A stretch of DNA of 59,718 nt from positions 51,105-110,822 of the forward strand of contig MNCI01033388.1 in NCBI GenBank assembly GCA_015680685.1, in the 5' to 3' direction. Numbering within the stretch: the stretch's first letter is position 1; every line of letters starts with the position of its first letter. Made by a program: the position numbers and the translations under genes. This document shows positions 1-11,640 of the stretch, one piece after another. Source of the DNA: Gnetum montanum (Eukaryota; Streptophyta; Gnetopsida; Gnetales; Gnetaceae). The notes beneath the pieces were generated by a model. That model was given only the letters and a program-made list of their open reading frames with translations, searched no databases and was not told the DNA's origin.

Positions 1-59
1 TTTTTTTTTGTACTAATTTAAATTTCACCCTTAGTAGTAATTTTCTAACAACTAATGCA

Positions 60-560
60 TTTTGAATATTAAAATACTAGGAAATTATAAGAATCTACAC
101 AACCATATCATCTCTAAACTTGCTTCTATCCATAATCAATAAAGTTACTAGAAATTGAAGTTTTGAAATTTGGGTTATAACCCTTCCTAAAACAAAATTC
201 AAATTTATAGTTAAATATATGTTATCTAAATTAGCAACATCATTTACATCCATGTAGCCAAAATATTTGAATTATTATTTCCAAAATATAAATAACTAAA
301 ATGTATCCTTTTAGGTATCTAAGAATCAACTTCATATCAAGTTCATGGTTTCAACAATAATTGGTCATGTATATACTAATAATACATACTACATATACTC
401 TATTTGGACAAGTACATATCATAGCATACTTTAAATATCCAACAATAAATGTATAGGAAATAACTTTTACCTTTGCACTTTCTTATTTTGGATTAGGATA
501 GTCTTTCTTAAGCATCATCACCTAAAATCTCAATACTCATCTTACTAATGTGAGGTTTGG
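60..560 (-). pseudogene. Ty1/copia pol relic (RT end and RNase H)
   Basis: Read on the minus strand, this stretch keeps the order of a copia reverse transcriptase-RNase H junction. Near 440-370 it reads VGYLKYAMICTCPN, matching the family pattern VGSLMYAMVCTRPD. Near 310 it reads LILRYLKG, matching the conserved ILRYLKG. Near 190-140 it reads GRVITQISKLQ, matching the RNase H segment GRAVSWxSKLQ. Stops and small shifts break the frame, and gag, integrase and the catalytic YVDD segment were not found. It is a dead fragment that lies outside element A. The motif order makes the copia assignment fairly safe; the exact limits are not. Confidence 0.75.
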
Positions 561-1314
561 GAGGGTAAATGGATGAATGAAAGCCTAATCTCTTTTAAGT
601 AGCTCCATCCAGGCTCAAACACAAGTCTTACAACTTGAGAAATAAACATCATACCATCACTTCAAGTGATGGATTGGGATAGTCTTTCTTAAATAACTAG
701 AAATGTCATAACACCTTTTTAATATACTTAATATGCTACAGTTGGAATAAGCATAGCTTTGGAAGCCATTTTGCAAGTCAAGTATTTGAAGTTTTGCCAA
801 TCTTAAGGATTCCTAATGAAGATATTCTAGTAGAGAAATTTTTGACAAAGAATAATTTGAATATGGAGAATACCAATGTCTTTGAGACTATGGAGACAAT
901 GTAAATGATGCTAAAGCTTTTCATTTTATTTTACATAATGATTTATTTGAATCTCTATAAAAAATATCACTACTTGATATATCCTTCTAGCTTTATGTAC
1001 TAAACTAAAAGTTTTATACCAAATAATAAAGTTATTCTTTAACACTATGTACTTATTATTTTGCATGACTATTATATTTCTCAATCTTGTTTGATTGTTG
1101 AACTTGAAAATTTTGAAATTGTTAATAAAGCTTTAGATTTTATTGCTCAAAAGTGAAAAGTAAATTTTAATTCCAATAAATTCAATATTTCTTATTAAAT
1201 TGAATTATAAAATCTTCAACTTATTTTTTAAATTTTTGAAAGTGAAATTGTTAGTAGCATTGGTATAATCCTTAAAAGAAAGTTACAAACATTATCATAT
1301 GATCATAAGAATAT
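561..1314. other. Unassigned AT-rich stretch
   Basis: No coding unit is supported here. A word of about 20 bases (GGATTRGGATAGTCTTTCTTAA) at about 490 recurs at about 670, which suggests a small duplication of about 180 bp overlapping the copia relic. Short open stretches at 760-900 have no recognisable motif. Confidence 0.4.
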
Positions 1315-1334
1315 TGATGAGTCATCATTTGTGT

Positions 1335-1372
1335 GCATCGATGGGATCCTGTTGACATCATCCCATCAATGC
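1335..1372. promoter_or_regulatory. U3 inverted repeat of A
   Basis: The left arm GCATCGATGGGAT (1335-1347) and the right arm ATCCCATCAATGC (1360-1372) are inverted copies with one mismatch, 12 bases apart. They lie about 65 bp upstream of the TATA box. The position corresponds to the palindromic boxes of the B and C LTRs, so a regulatory role is inferred. Confidence 0.5.
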
Positions 1373-1436
1373 AATCATGTCGATGCATGGTTTGTTGCAT
1401 TGATGTATACATGTCGATATAGTATCTTGCCTTGCC

Positions 1437-1444
1437 TATAAATA
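1437..1444 (+). promoter_or_regulatory. TATA box of A 5' LTR
   Basis: TATAAATA preceded by GCC. The same box with similar flanks occurs in every LTR of this family in the window (33346, 42252, 49985, 59414 and, inverted, 59245). Confidence 0.75.
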
Positions 1445-2166
1445 CATGCTTACCAGTTGCATTTATGGCATCCAATCATTAGTTGCTAGCTAAACTCTTG
1501 CATTTTTTCTTCCTAGAGTTAGAATATTTTTAAAGTACTTGTAGTAGGAGTGAGAAGTGTACGGATCTCTATTTGAGCACTAATGTACCTGAGCACTTCA
1601 GTGTAAATGGAAATAAAGAAGAGCTTTCTTTATAAACCTTGCACCACTTGGACTTGGCTTAATGTTAAATTAATACATTTATTATTCATACATTTTAATT
1701 TAATGCATCAGATTAATTAATTAATAGCAATTAATTAACAAACATAAGTACAACCACTTTGAGCATATGTTAACACTTCGTAATCCCAATAGCACTTACA
1801 CTTGGTAACCCAATAGTGTTGCAACATGTTCAAGATGTGTACAGAAACTAGGAAAAAATGCTTATGTTAGGATTCACTAAGCATTAGTTGGTCATTAAAT
1901 TAAATAAACATTTAATTACTTATTTTCAACACTTAGGAGAATTAAAGAAAAAACATAAAAATGATAAAAATCATATGCCTCAATTAGACTTAACCATATC
2001 TTTGCAATTCACAACTAAAACTAAGAAGACAATGATCATGTTCATTAGATTCATTACATAGACCAAGTGTACTTAGAGAACTAAAGTCTACGGAATTTGA
2101 CTAGATTGCTTAGTGAATGCTAGCGATTCATATGGTCAAGCGTAGGGACTGCTTGCTACTCATCAT

Positions 2167-2184
2167 TGGCACCATTGTCAAGGA
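2167..2184 (+). other. Primer binding site of A (tRNA-Asp type, decayed)
   Basis: TGGCACCATTGTCAAGGA begins one base after the LTR end. It matches the plant Athila/Tat primer site TGGCGCCGTTGCCGGGGA, complementary to the 3' end of tRNA-Asp. All four differences are C-to-T or G-to-A changes, most of them in CpG context. Confidence 0.85.
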
Positions 2185-2319
2185 CTTTACTTAGCTACAT
2201 GCACTACCTACAAGTTGGTGAGATTATATAACAACATTGTAATGAGCCCTAAAGTCAACATCATTAAGAATAATAATAATAATAATAGAAAAATCACACT
2301 ATTTCTCTTCCAATCTAAT

Positions 2320-4870
2320 ATGACTTCTTCTCATAGGGGAGATTCTTTGCCACCATATGAAGGCAGTTCCAATCAACAAAGGTATGAAGGGTCAAAACCA
2401 CCTATTCCCTAGCAATGCAAAGTGGTTTATACTCATCTAGATGAGAATGTTCTAGACTTCACCTTCATCTTGCACTAGAATGAACAAATGTGATGGAGGA
2501 ACATGGAGGGTAACATTGTGTTGTCACCCAATTGATTAATTCCTATGATGCTACTCAACACTCTCATGAAATTGGGCATCATAGGGCTCAATGCTAAAAA
2601 CAATGTGAAGGATCATGAATATTAGGATAATTATCCCACTGATGTACAAGGGAAGAAAGATTTGCAACAAGAGGCTCACTACGAGGCATTAAAGGGAAAA
2701 TAGTTCACAAACCTCTTGTTCCTACTAGGCCAAAAAGAAGGAGAAGATACCTTCTCTAGGAGTTCTCAATACAGTGACTCTCCTCCCCTCTTCTTTGATG
2801 AAAGGGACCTTAAAAAAAATTTACCATCCATTATAAACAATCATGGTTTGGAAAAGAATGGGTCCCATGACCATGGGGGCTCCAAAGGAGGGAGTCAAGG
2901 CAAGAACCAGGACAAGCACCATGACAAAGATAAACATGATGATCATGACTATGACTAATGAAGGAGTATTAGGAACCATTCTAGTGCTAGTCCTCCTTCC
3001 TCTTAACCTTCATCATCCTCATCTTCTGCCTCCTATAACTCAAACTAAAGTCGTAGATGATGAGACCATGATGGAGGTGACCTACGGGATACAGATGATC
3101 ATAAGGTCCATTAGAATAGTAGAGACCAGGGGCATGGGAAATCAAGGAAAGACCCACCACCACACAATAAGGGACAATAGAGGGAATCATGGCCATCACA
3201 GTGGCTATGACTATGATGAGCCTTTACTTGTAATAAGAAACATGTTGGACATTGTAGAGGTTGTGAGAACTCAAACAAGGTATGTGAAAGATAGCAGAAT
3301 CAAATGGTTGGACATGAACAATATCTCTAGATTTGAAAGGAAATACAATTTAGATCCACAAAATTATCTCTAAGTCTTTCAAGATGCTCGTGCCTTACAA
3401 AAGATTGAAAAAAATGGCAAAAGATAAATCTATTCCCTATGATACTCATCAAGGAGGCTGAAAGCTAGTACTAGGTCTTAGAACCAGAATCAATCAAACA
3501 ATGGAGTATGATGCTTGAGCTCTTTAGTGACAAGTATCAAACATACTCTTGAGTATCTAATCTAAGGAAGTAGATCCAAGGGTGGAGACAAGGAACACAT
3601 GAATCCTTGGATGTGACTATGAGTAGATATTACTCTCTATTGCGAAAATGATAAGGCCATGGCTTTTCTCAAAGGGAGTAGATCCGTCATATCATAGATG
3701 GTCTTGAAACAAAAATGAAGAGAACTCTTTGGGTCTATGCCTAAGGGATACTTTTAGAATTAAGAGTTCATCAAATACAAAGACTAATCAACTAAGTGGC
3801 CAAAGAAGAAGATGAGTTGAGAAAAAAGAGAAAGTGTAGAGCAGTACAACCAGGATCCCTCCATTCACAAAAGTAAGGTCTAGTTTTTTGACAACAAAGA
3901 AGAGGCACCACTTGATGAAGTAGTGCAATGTAAGACCTTTTCAATACAAAACTTAGTTTTCAAAATATAAGCTAAGGTAGACAAAATGTGTAATTATTTG
4001 GACAAGGATTTCCAAACTACTCGTAGAATTACTAAAGAGTCTAAACAGTAAGGTAATGATCATGACTAAAGGAGAATGAAGGAAGTTAAACATGCCCAAA
4101 AAAGAGGTAAGAACACTATAGCTACCATTGAAGAGGTTGTGGAGTCTAAAATAAATTATAATGGTGGGTGTGACATCTACCAACATGATGATCCTAAGGG
4201 ATGTTACCCCATTATGTCACACTTACAGGAGTCTAAGGTGTATGCACTAAATCCTAGATTGGTGAGAAGGAAAGAACCTAGGAAGCTTCCTTATCCTCGA
4301 GGTAACTACAAGCAATTCCATCAACAATAAGCCTACTATCTCAGTGGAGCTCCACCTCAACCTCATGATAAATAATAGTACAGGAAGCACCCACAATCAT
4401 GGGGATGCCACCATCAAGATAGTAGTATCTTTACCAATAGCCAAATCTATATGGGTACTATGTTCAATAGTTGATTTCTCCATGTGACTCTTCCAGTCAT
4501 GCATCTTTCCAACACCACTACTACTCTCCTAAGTATTACAGAGCTCAATATCCAAGAGGGAAATCCCCATTTCCATGATACCCTTCTTATTCTTCTACAT
4601 TTGTACATTCATCCTCAACTCAATTTCCACCAGCTCCATCTATGCAACACAAAATTCCTACCGAACCATAGGAAAGAAACATCACATGGGTTGTTAAGTT
4701 ATAGTCAAATATCCAACTAAGTGGTTTGGAAAATAAATCTCAAAAAATACCTTTATTCCAAACCAATAGCCCTTCTAAGCCATCACTGACACCTACAGCT
4801 GATGACCCTACTTATCCTTCATCCTTTGCTACATCATTCAAGAACCCTTCAAATTAAATACCTTCCAAAG
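2320..4870 (+). pseudogene. gag of element A (broken)
   Basis: The start is ATG at 2320 (MTSSHRGDSLPPYEG), which aligns with MSSSH in B (34274) and MSSSSKK in C (50858). A conserved N-terminal block follows (FTFILH, then a Trp-containing segment and LIPMMLL). Next come a charged His/Asp/Lys-rich stretch (about 2840-2960) and the capsid-type core (LDMNNISRFE at about 3310). A cysteine-containing block, GGCDIYQHDDPKGCYP, lies at about 4160-4210 and is shared with B and C. Gag is the structural polyprotein that packages element RNA in the cytoplasm. At least a dozen stops and several frame changes make it non-functional. The 3' end near 4870 is approximate. Confidence 0.8.
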
Positions 4871-5330
4871 TTCATACTATAATGTTAACTCATGCGGTCA
4901 CTAATTAAATAAAGGCTAGCCACCTTCCTAGGAAATGATATAATCCTAGGAGTCCACTAATTTACCTATAAGTCGCTAGGAATAAGCCTTAAAAGGCTCT
5001 TTTAGATTCATGTTCTTGTGTAAATTTAATCTTCTATGAAATGTACAAAGCCTAGTACTTGCCTCCTCTCAAGAAGAGCAACATTCGTCTTGAGTTAGCA
5101 AATTAATCCATCACCTTTCCCTTGGGATTGGCAGAGGACATTGTAACCACCATTTGTGAATGATCCTATCCTACTAAATTCTTGGTGATTCATGTAGAAA
5201 ACTACAAGGGGGACTTTCCAATCATCAAGGGAAGGGCTTAGCTAAGCATAATAGATGCATGATTATGAATCAGAGACCTCTCCTTGGAAATTTTTGAGGA
5301 AAATGATTTTGGAAAGATCAAGAGAAAGCA
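4871..5330 (+). pseudogene. Aspartic protease of element A (broken)
   Basis: The segment reads ALLDSCSCVNLIFYEMY at about 5000-5050, matching the retroviral-type protease core DSGASVNLI with the catalytic DSG damaged to DSC. It is followed by PLKKSNIRLELAN and, at about 5200-5240, DFPIIKGRA (family pattern PIILGRPFL). This enzyme would cleave the Gag-Pol polyprotein. Stops stand at Gln and Trp positions. It is followed by the long protease-RT linker typical of Athila elements. Confidence 0.75.
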
Positions 5331-5649
5331 TGTTTCATGCATTGCATATAGTGACATAGGGTGTAACTGCGTGTAGAAATTATGAACCATGAAAAGTACA
5401 TCAATCGCAGCATGTAGGTAGTGTGCCAATGTAAAAGAAATCCAAAGGTGTCTATATGTATCAACCAGAAAATAGGAGGATACCCAATGGCTAACTATAT
5501 TTGAAAGTAGCTCAACTTTGTACATGCAATAGACTAAGACCATTACAAGTGCCTACATCGAAGGCATGAACGAGATAGAGCAAATCCATCACCAACTCAC
5601 TAATGAACCTAATTACATAAATTTGGGAGAGTTCAAGATCCCTGAAAGT

Positions 5650-6640
5650 TTTAAATAGGAGCTCCTTAAGTTGAAAACTCTCCTGGCTAGAATGGAATAT
5701 GCTTTCCTAGAAAATGGTAAGCTAGTTATTATCAATGTCAATCTTGCTTCTGCTTAGAAAAAGAAGTTGTTGGAGGTGGTCAACAAATGGCCAATAGCCT
5801 TTTCTTGGTCATATCATAAACTCATTGAAATTGATTCTAGAATATGCTAGCATTGCATCTATATGGATTCTTCCATTAAATGAAAGAGGTAGCTGTAGTG
5901 ATGGTTGAACCCCAAATTGAAGTAGATCATGAAAGAGGATATTGAACAACTTCTCAAGATGGGGTTCATCTATCCCATTCTGGATAGCAAGTGGGTTAAA
6001 CCATTTGTGATAGTGCCAAAGAGATGAAAAATGAATGATTTGCATCAATTTTAAGCTGTTGAACATGGCAACATACATGGTTATAGTGGCTACAACCAAA
6101 TTCATCAAAAAATCAGGCCAAAATAGCATTCACGAGTCCCTAGGGGACTTTTGCATATAGAAAGATGCTATTTAGCCTATGCAATTCCCCTGCCACATTT
6201 CAATGCCTTATATTGGACATCTTCTAATAATAGATTGGTAGTGGGGTGGAAGTCTTCATGGATGACTTCTCCCCCTATATTGATAGATTTGAGTAAGCCT
6301 TGGATTATCTTGAGCAAGTGCTAAAGAGGTGCATGGGGACAAACCTTAGGCTTAACAAGTAGAAAAGCCACTTGATGATCCAGGAAGGCATTGTATTAGG
6401 GCACAAAATTTTACAAAAATGGCTTGAAGTGAACCTTAAAAAACTAAGGGTCATCCAAGGAATTACCATACAACCAGAAACAATTAAACATGTGAGGTCA
6501 TTCATTGTACACACTAGCTACTACTGGAAATTTGTTGAGAATTTCTCTAAGATTGCTAAACCATTAGTGGAGCTAACAAAGAAATATAGTCTATTCATTT
6601 GGACTAAGGAATGCGAATGTGAATTCTAGCAACTAAAGCA
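5650..6640 (+). pseudogene. Reverse transcriptase of element A (broken, internal deletion)
   Basis: The linker LLARMEYAFLENGK (about 5675) leads to LNPKLK at about 5907, then IYPILDSKWVKPFVIVPK. The RT core motif reads FMDDFSPY near 6254, with both catalytic Asp residues present and a following pattern (DRFE) like Athila FMDDFSVYGDSF. Compared with B, about 80 bp are missing between GGCAACATAC and ATGGTTATAGTGG near 6070, which removes the segment before the first catalytic Asp. The C-terminal part (thumb/connection) survives at 6372-6629, reading LGHKILQKWLEV and VRSFIVHTSYYWKFVENFSKIAKPL. Dead. Confidence 0.8.
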
Positions 6641-7037
6641 ATAGCTTGTAAAAACTTCAATTCTATGAGCATTTGATTGGTTAAGGCACTTCCACATCAT
6701 GATAGATGCATCTAATTATGCTTTGGAAGTCATGCTTACATTTTTGGATAATCAATCATGTTCTTACTAGTTCCACTACACAAGTAAAATCATTGTGGGT
6801 TCACAATTAAACTACAACATAACAAAGAAAGAACTAATGATGATGGTGCTTGCCTTGAAAAAAATTTAGACACTATGTGTTTATGTGCAAGGTATTTGTG
6901 TACAAAAATCATAGTGAAATCTGGTTCCTAATGAATAAGCCAACGATGAGCTCCCATGTCATATAGTGGTAAGTGATTCTGTAGGAATTTGATCTCACCA
7001 TGGTAGATGGAAAGGGGACTAAGAACGTGGTTGCTAA
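6641..7037 (+). pseudogene. RNase H of element A (broken)
   Basis: Motifs in order are MIDASNYALEVML (first catalytic Asp kept), KKELMMMVLALKKFRHY (catalytic Glu kept), VYKNHSEI (family VxTDHxxL; Asp changed to Asn) and NVVANHHIR (family NxVADxLSR; Asp changed to Asn). It would degrade the RNA strand of the replication hybrid. It ends at the point where a 0.56 kb insertion is seen relative to element B. Confidence 0.75.
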
Positions 7038-7600
7038 CCATCACATCCGCATTTCCAAATGATTTTTCTACCTAAAGAAGATGGTGCCTTTTTATAACAA
7101 GTGTTATTGTTATGTTAACAAAGACACGAAAAGGTAGTTGTAATTAAGACCTGAAAGGACATGTTGTAATAACACATGTCTCTCAAGATGACCTTTAGGG
7201 TTTACCCTACGGCATTTATAACCAAGGTTAGAGGTCATGCAAACATGAAGTGGTGAAGTTAGTGCAGGCAAGTCATAGGAAGCTAGGTGAAGTAGGATAG
7301 GAATTGGATTAGTCATTTCTTCTAGCCAAGTTATAGGCCTAACTATGGTTGCAGTATTAGATTGCCTCTAATGGATAGATGCAAAAAGAAGAAAACCCCA
7401 AGGAACACTCTAAGAGCATGATCCAAATATGTTATTCCATATCAATAAAGCATTCTTTTCTTTTAGTTTTTGCATTCTTCCTGTTATTTCGTTTATACAT
7501 AATTTCGAGTATCACATTTAGTATATTTTCTTTGTACACATAATGTCTAAAATATCATATATTTGATGTTTTCCATGAAATTTGGGGATGGGATGTCACA
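7038..7600. mobile_element. 0.56 kb insertion in A, possible solo LTR
   Basis: Element B runs without a break from ACTGACCACTTGTCTC (about 38995) into its spacer. Element A has GCTAACCATCAC, then about 560 bp absent from B, then TTGACCAGTTGTCTTA. The insert ends GGGATGTCACA; reversed this is TGTGACATCCC, a common start for plant Ty3/gypsy LTRs. It contains ATCAATAAAGC near 7440. The flanking AACCA and GACCA could be a decayed target duplication. Orientation and identity are uncertain; no coding motif is seen. Confidence 0.4.
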
Positions 7601-8960
7601 TTGACCAGTTGTCTTAGTTAAGATAGAACAACAAAGAGGTGGAGAGCCCACTTTTAGACTAGTTTCCTAATGAACTCCTCTTTACTAGTGCTTTAACTAA
7701 ACAAATGTCTAGTGCAACCAACTGGTACAATGGCATTCTCAACTATTATCTCACTCAAAAGATGCCATAGGAGTGGGACAATAGGAAGAAATTATAGTTT
7801 CTTCACCAGGAAAAATGCTTCATGGAAATCAATGGAAATATTTACAAGATGTATGTCAATGACCTAGTTCAATGGTGCATACCTGATGCTAATTAATTGG
7901 GCATGCTCCAAGATGCTCATGAGGGTCCTTGTGGGGGTTGGTATGCTGGGAGACACATGGACATTAAGATCCTCATGGTAGGGTATTATTGGCCAACACT
8001 TTTCAAGGATGCTCTCCACTTCATATACTCCTATAAACATGGCCAACACAATGGTGGAATGACAACCTATATGAAGGAACCTCAACAATGGATCCAACGA
8101 CTAGAGTCGTTCGATATTTGGGGCATTGACTTCATGCGTCCCATCACTCCCATGTTGAATGAAAAGGCATATATCATAGTCACTATTGACTATTGTATAA
8201 AATGGATGGAGGCTATAACTATCACTGATTGCACATCTTCTAAGGCTATTCGGTTTGTACAAGAATATGTTGTAAATAGGTTTGGGATGCCATGTATACT
8301 TATTTTTTATAATGCTAATCATTTTATAGGCACTACCTTTAAAAAGCTCATGTAACGTTTGGGTATTAAACATAAATTAAGAACACCCTACCACCCCCAA
8401 GCCAATAGTCAAGCAAAGGATATAAATAGGAAGATAACAAAAATACTAATAAGAACCATTAGTAACTATAGGAGAGATTGAAGCACAAAACTTAATGATA
8501 CCCTTTGGGCCTACTGCTTCACTTGAAAATTTCCTATTGGCTACTCTCCCTATGAGCTTGTGTACAGTAAATTACCAACACTTCCAATCCAAACAAAGTT
8601 GTGTACACTATCAATAACTTGTGACCTGGACCCTGACCTAAGTCTAACACAAAAAGAAATACTAATGAATCTTAATTTACTAAATGAGAACTGACTGGTA
8701 GCCTTGTCATCTAACAAACTGCACAAGACATTCAACAAGCAATGACATGACCTTAGAAGTAAGAAAGTAAAATTTCAACCAAGAGATAGGGTTCTATACT
8801 AGAACCCCACACACGTACCACAAAGAACTAAGTTCCAAACATTGTGGAAGGGGTCCTACATTATTTATGAAACATTTTCTTCTAAGGCCATGTTAATATA
8901 TAAACCTAAAAGCCCAAATAAGAAGTTACTAGTCAACATTCAATAAATAAAACTTTCCCA
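7601..8960 (+). pseudogene. Integrase of element A (broken)
   Basis: The N-terminal zinc-finger region (HEGPCGGWYAGRHM at about 7915) has lost the two cysteines, reading YSYKHGQH in place of the CxxC pair. The catalytic core starts WGIDFMRPI at about 8120 (first Asp kept). The second Asp position reads FYNANHF instead of SDNGTHF, and the Glu position reads QAKDINR instead of QxExxNR, so two of the three DDE residues are gone. The C-terminal part (ALWAY-like LWAYCF, GYSPYELVY, PRDRVLY, LWKGSYIIYE) continues to about 8940. It would insert element cDNA into the chromosome. Confidence 0.8.
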
Positions 8961-9651
8961 TGAACTTAAGAAAGCCAATGTCCAAAACACTTCAACGTAT
9001 GGACATGCATTCTCAATTTTTCATATCCCCTCCTTCTAACTTAATCACAATGGAGATGGTCATCCATACTAATAAATTAAAGTGTCTCCTTAGTTTTTCA
9101 CTTTTTTGTTTTTCACCATTTTTAGTATATTTTTTTCTTTCTTAAAAATTTTCCAATTTTCTTCTATATTTTACTTTATTTCATTTGGATTTATTTTATG
9201 CTTTTATAATGCTTTGTTTCTCTTCTTTATTACTACTAGGACTAAGTGCAGCTTTAACTATTGATTGATGGTGGTTTGTACTATAATGTTATTTTATTTC
9301 TAATGTCTAGATTCCATAATTGAATTTTGATGTTGATAATTAAGACATGATTTATTTTTCATGATAACAAGTAGTGAGTCCACATTATCCATCCATTCAC
9401 CAAACTCTATGGTGTTTCATTGTCATGGAAGTAGGAGGTCCCTTTATTAATGAAACTTTTAAGGAACTTATGACCTTGATAGTTTTCAAAATTGGGAAGG
9501 ATTAAATGGATAGACAAGGGTGTGACTTCAAGGGGATTTGACACTCTTTGTACTTGCCTACCATCTTGGATGCATAAGTGTTTTCATGGATTTCTCACCA
9601 TTCCACTATCAACCAATAATAGGAAGCTAATTCTTTGCATGGTTTGGTTCC
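8961..9651 (+). other. 3' non-coding region of A, left of D
   Basis: It begins after integrase with ACAATGGAGATGG (B: GGGGGAGATGG), then a T-rich TTTTTGTTTTTCACC stretch that corresponds to the minisatellite of B and C. The segment CATGGATTTCTCACCATTCC (about 9585) aligns with B at about 41025. It ends with the GTTCC target sequence at 9647-9651. Confidence 0.75.
9647..9651. repeat. Target-site duplication, left of D
   Basis: GTTCC directly before the TG of the D 5' LTR; identical to 26476-26480. Confidence 0.9.
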
Positions 9652-11529
9652 TGAAACACCACAAAATTTTGGCCTAGTACTTTCAGACGATTCAAGTTAA
9701 GTCATGCAGCTGGCCAAGCATGAGTACAACATGACCAAACTTCGATGCCTCCGAAACAGCTCCTGATGGTTCACGATTCAATAGGGAAGGTCCCCTTGGG
9801 GCCCGTAGGTGACTGCACTAGTTTTCAGCATCCAGAATTAAAGGTTTTAGGCTCAAAATACTTGTTCTTCCCTAGGTACACTTTGGTTACATTCTCTTAC
9901 GCTGCACAGCATAAGGCTCAGCGTCACCAACTTTTGGAGACCTGAAACTGAGTCAAATTAGGCCAAAAATGAGCACAAGGACCCCCCATGACCTCCATTG
10001 ATGGTTACCCCAGGTTCCCATCCTTCAGAATCCTAATTTCAGGCTCAAAAATGCACTATTTTCACTAGTTACGCTCAACTCATGCCTAGGTCACGCCCAA
10101 GTCATGCTGGAGCATGAGTCCAGCATGAGTGCCCCAAAACAACATCAAAATGACCTGATTTTGAAGGTACAAGGCCCCCTAAAGGTCCACTAATGGTTAC
10201 CCCAAGTTCCCAGCCTTCAAAATCCTGATTTCAGGTCCAAATATGCACTATTTTCATTGGTTATGCTCAACTCACGCCCATGTCACACTGGAGTGTGAGC
10301 CCAACGTGACCAAATAGAAACTAGTCCAAACAAGTAGTCCCAAGCACAAACTCAGCATCAACTTAGCTCCTAAAGGTAGGAAATAATTCTATTGGTCAAT
10401 AGGATCCAAAAAAATCAAATTTTGGGTGTGAAATATAGCATTTTGGCTTCATTACGCTCAGCTCACGCCCAACTTATGCTCAGCTCATGCTCAACTCACG
10501 CCCAGCTCATGCCCAACTCATGCTGGAGTCATGCTGACAGCATGAGCCCAGCGTGAGCTGCCAAAAGTGACCTAGAACCTTTCTGACACACGCCGAAGAC
10601 ACGCCAGGGTAAGATCAACTCATGCTGATAGCCTTGATGAAGCAAAAAAAAAATCTTGAACAGCCACAGAACCACTCAAATCAAGGTCTTGCAGTAGTCG
10701 ATCCGAGAGACAATCCAAGTTCAAGCGAGTCGAAGTCAAATTTTAATTGCAAATTCATTCTTAATGTTCATTGTAAGCTTTACCATTTGCCAAGATCTTA
10801 CGTTGCATCCATGACTGTAAGATAGCTTACGTTGTAAGATACGGTGCACCCGGTCTAGAACATAATTGCCCACGTACACCTATCAAGCGATCCGTTTTTC
10901 TCGCATCTCGCAGTCACCGATCTCATTCATTCCTACGCCCAGAAAAAATAGATAAATACCTTGTCCATTGAGATAAATAGGGTTTGGTTCGGTTGGCAAA
11001 AATTAGAAGCAAGAAAAAAACAACAAGCAATCCTGAGCCCAGACGCACGTGATTCCCAACGCCTGTAAACACCTCGCATCAGGGCTTAACGTTCGACTTG
11101 CAATGCAACTACGTTTTAACTGGTGCACATTTCATTGATTAATACAACATTGTTCATTGTTTTCAATCCATTTTTCTATTCTGATTTACTTTTCTAAATT
11201 TTTCATTCCATTGCATCTTCCTTCGTACATTCTGTTTTACGTTTATGTTCATTATGTTTCATTACGCTCATTATGCTTCATTACGTTTCGTTACTTTTCT
11301 TTATGTTACACCATTTTCTCTGTTTCACGTTTTGTGACGATAACCTTAGTGCACGCAGTAGCGTATGCTTGGTGAAGTCCTTGGTTGATCTATGTGTAGA
11401 TCCTCCAAGGCACTCTACCTTCATTTTTCCAGCTTGCCCTCACATGAAGGTAGGGTCGTCTGTATCTCTCCAAAGATCTTTCGATGTTCGTTTCCTTCCA
11501 GCCTTACGCCAATGATTTTGGATAGTATA
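9652..11529 (+). repeat. 5' LTR of element D
   Basis: It starts TGAAACACCACAAAATTTTGG and ends ...GATAGTATA; the 3' copy ends GATAGTACA, so the terminal CA has decayed here. It contains two units of a repeat of about 194 bp (9975-10310) and, from 10440 to 10640, a dense run of CTCACGCC/CTCATGC words. The body aligns throughout with 24467-26475, with the differences mostly transitions. No clear TATA box was identified. Confidence 0.92.
9975..10310 (+). repeat. Two tandem ~194 bp units inside the D 5' LTR
   Basis: Units start at ACAAGG 9975 and 10169. Each carries a GGTTACCCCAGGTTCC-like segment, CTATTTTCA, and CTCACGCC...GGAGYRTGAG. The 3' LTR has three units (24790, 24995, 25186). Confidence 0.8.
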
Positions 11530-11533
11530 GAAA

Positions 11534-11553
11534 TTGGTGCCAGAAGAAGGGTT
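11534..11553 (+). other. Primer binding site of D
   Basis: TTGGTGCCAGAAGAAGGGTT starts four bases after the LTR end, the place where the minus-strand primer must anneal. The TGGYGCC core is shared by many plant Ty3/gypsy primer sites. It differs from the tRNA-Asp-type sites of A, B and C after the first seven bases. I do not assign the tRNA. Confidence 0.65.
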
Positions 11554-11640
11554 GTTGCCTACCATTTGACAAAACCTTAGTCACTCCATGGTTCAAAACG
11601 TTGCACTAATTAAGCGCTAAAACCAAAACCCTCATTTATG

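Larger units (their letters stand above)
1315..2165 (+). repeat. 5' LTR of element A
   Basis: The LTR starts TGATGAGTCATC, like the LTRs of B (TGATGAATCATG) and C (TGATGGGATGC), and ends in CATCA one base before the primer site. It contains a U3 inverted repeat, a TATAAATA box, and an AATAAA-containing segment (AAATAAAGAAGAGC near 1611) followed by the TTGGTAACCC/CACTTGG words found in the B and C LTRs. The length of about 850 bp fits B (895) and C (832). Confidence 0.85.

Noticed and set aside
1272-1475. 67-residue minus-strand frame at the A LTR start
   Set aside because: It spans the LTR border and the U3 inverted repeat; no conserved protein feature.
2843-3373. 176-residue plus-strand open frame in A
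   Set aside because: It overlaps gag in another frame, is rich in Met/Thr from ATGAC repeats, and has no counterpart in B or C; only its C-terminal part coincides with real gag sequence.
11157-11515. Overlapping open frames in the D LTR
   Set aside because: Present in both LTRs only as T-rich low-complexity readings; part of the LTR and not a gene.
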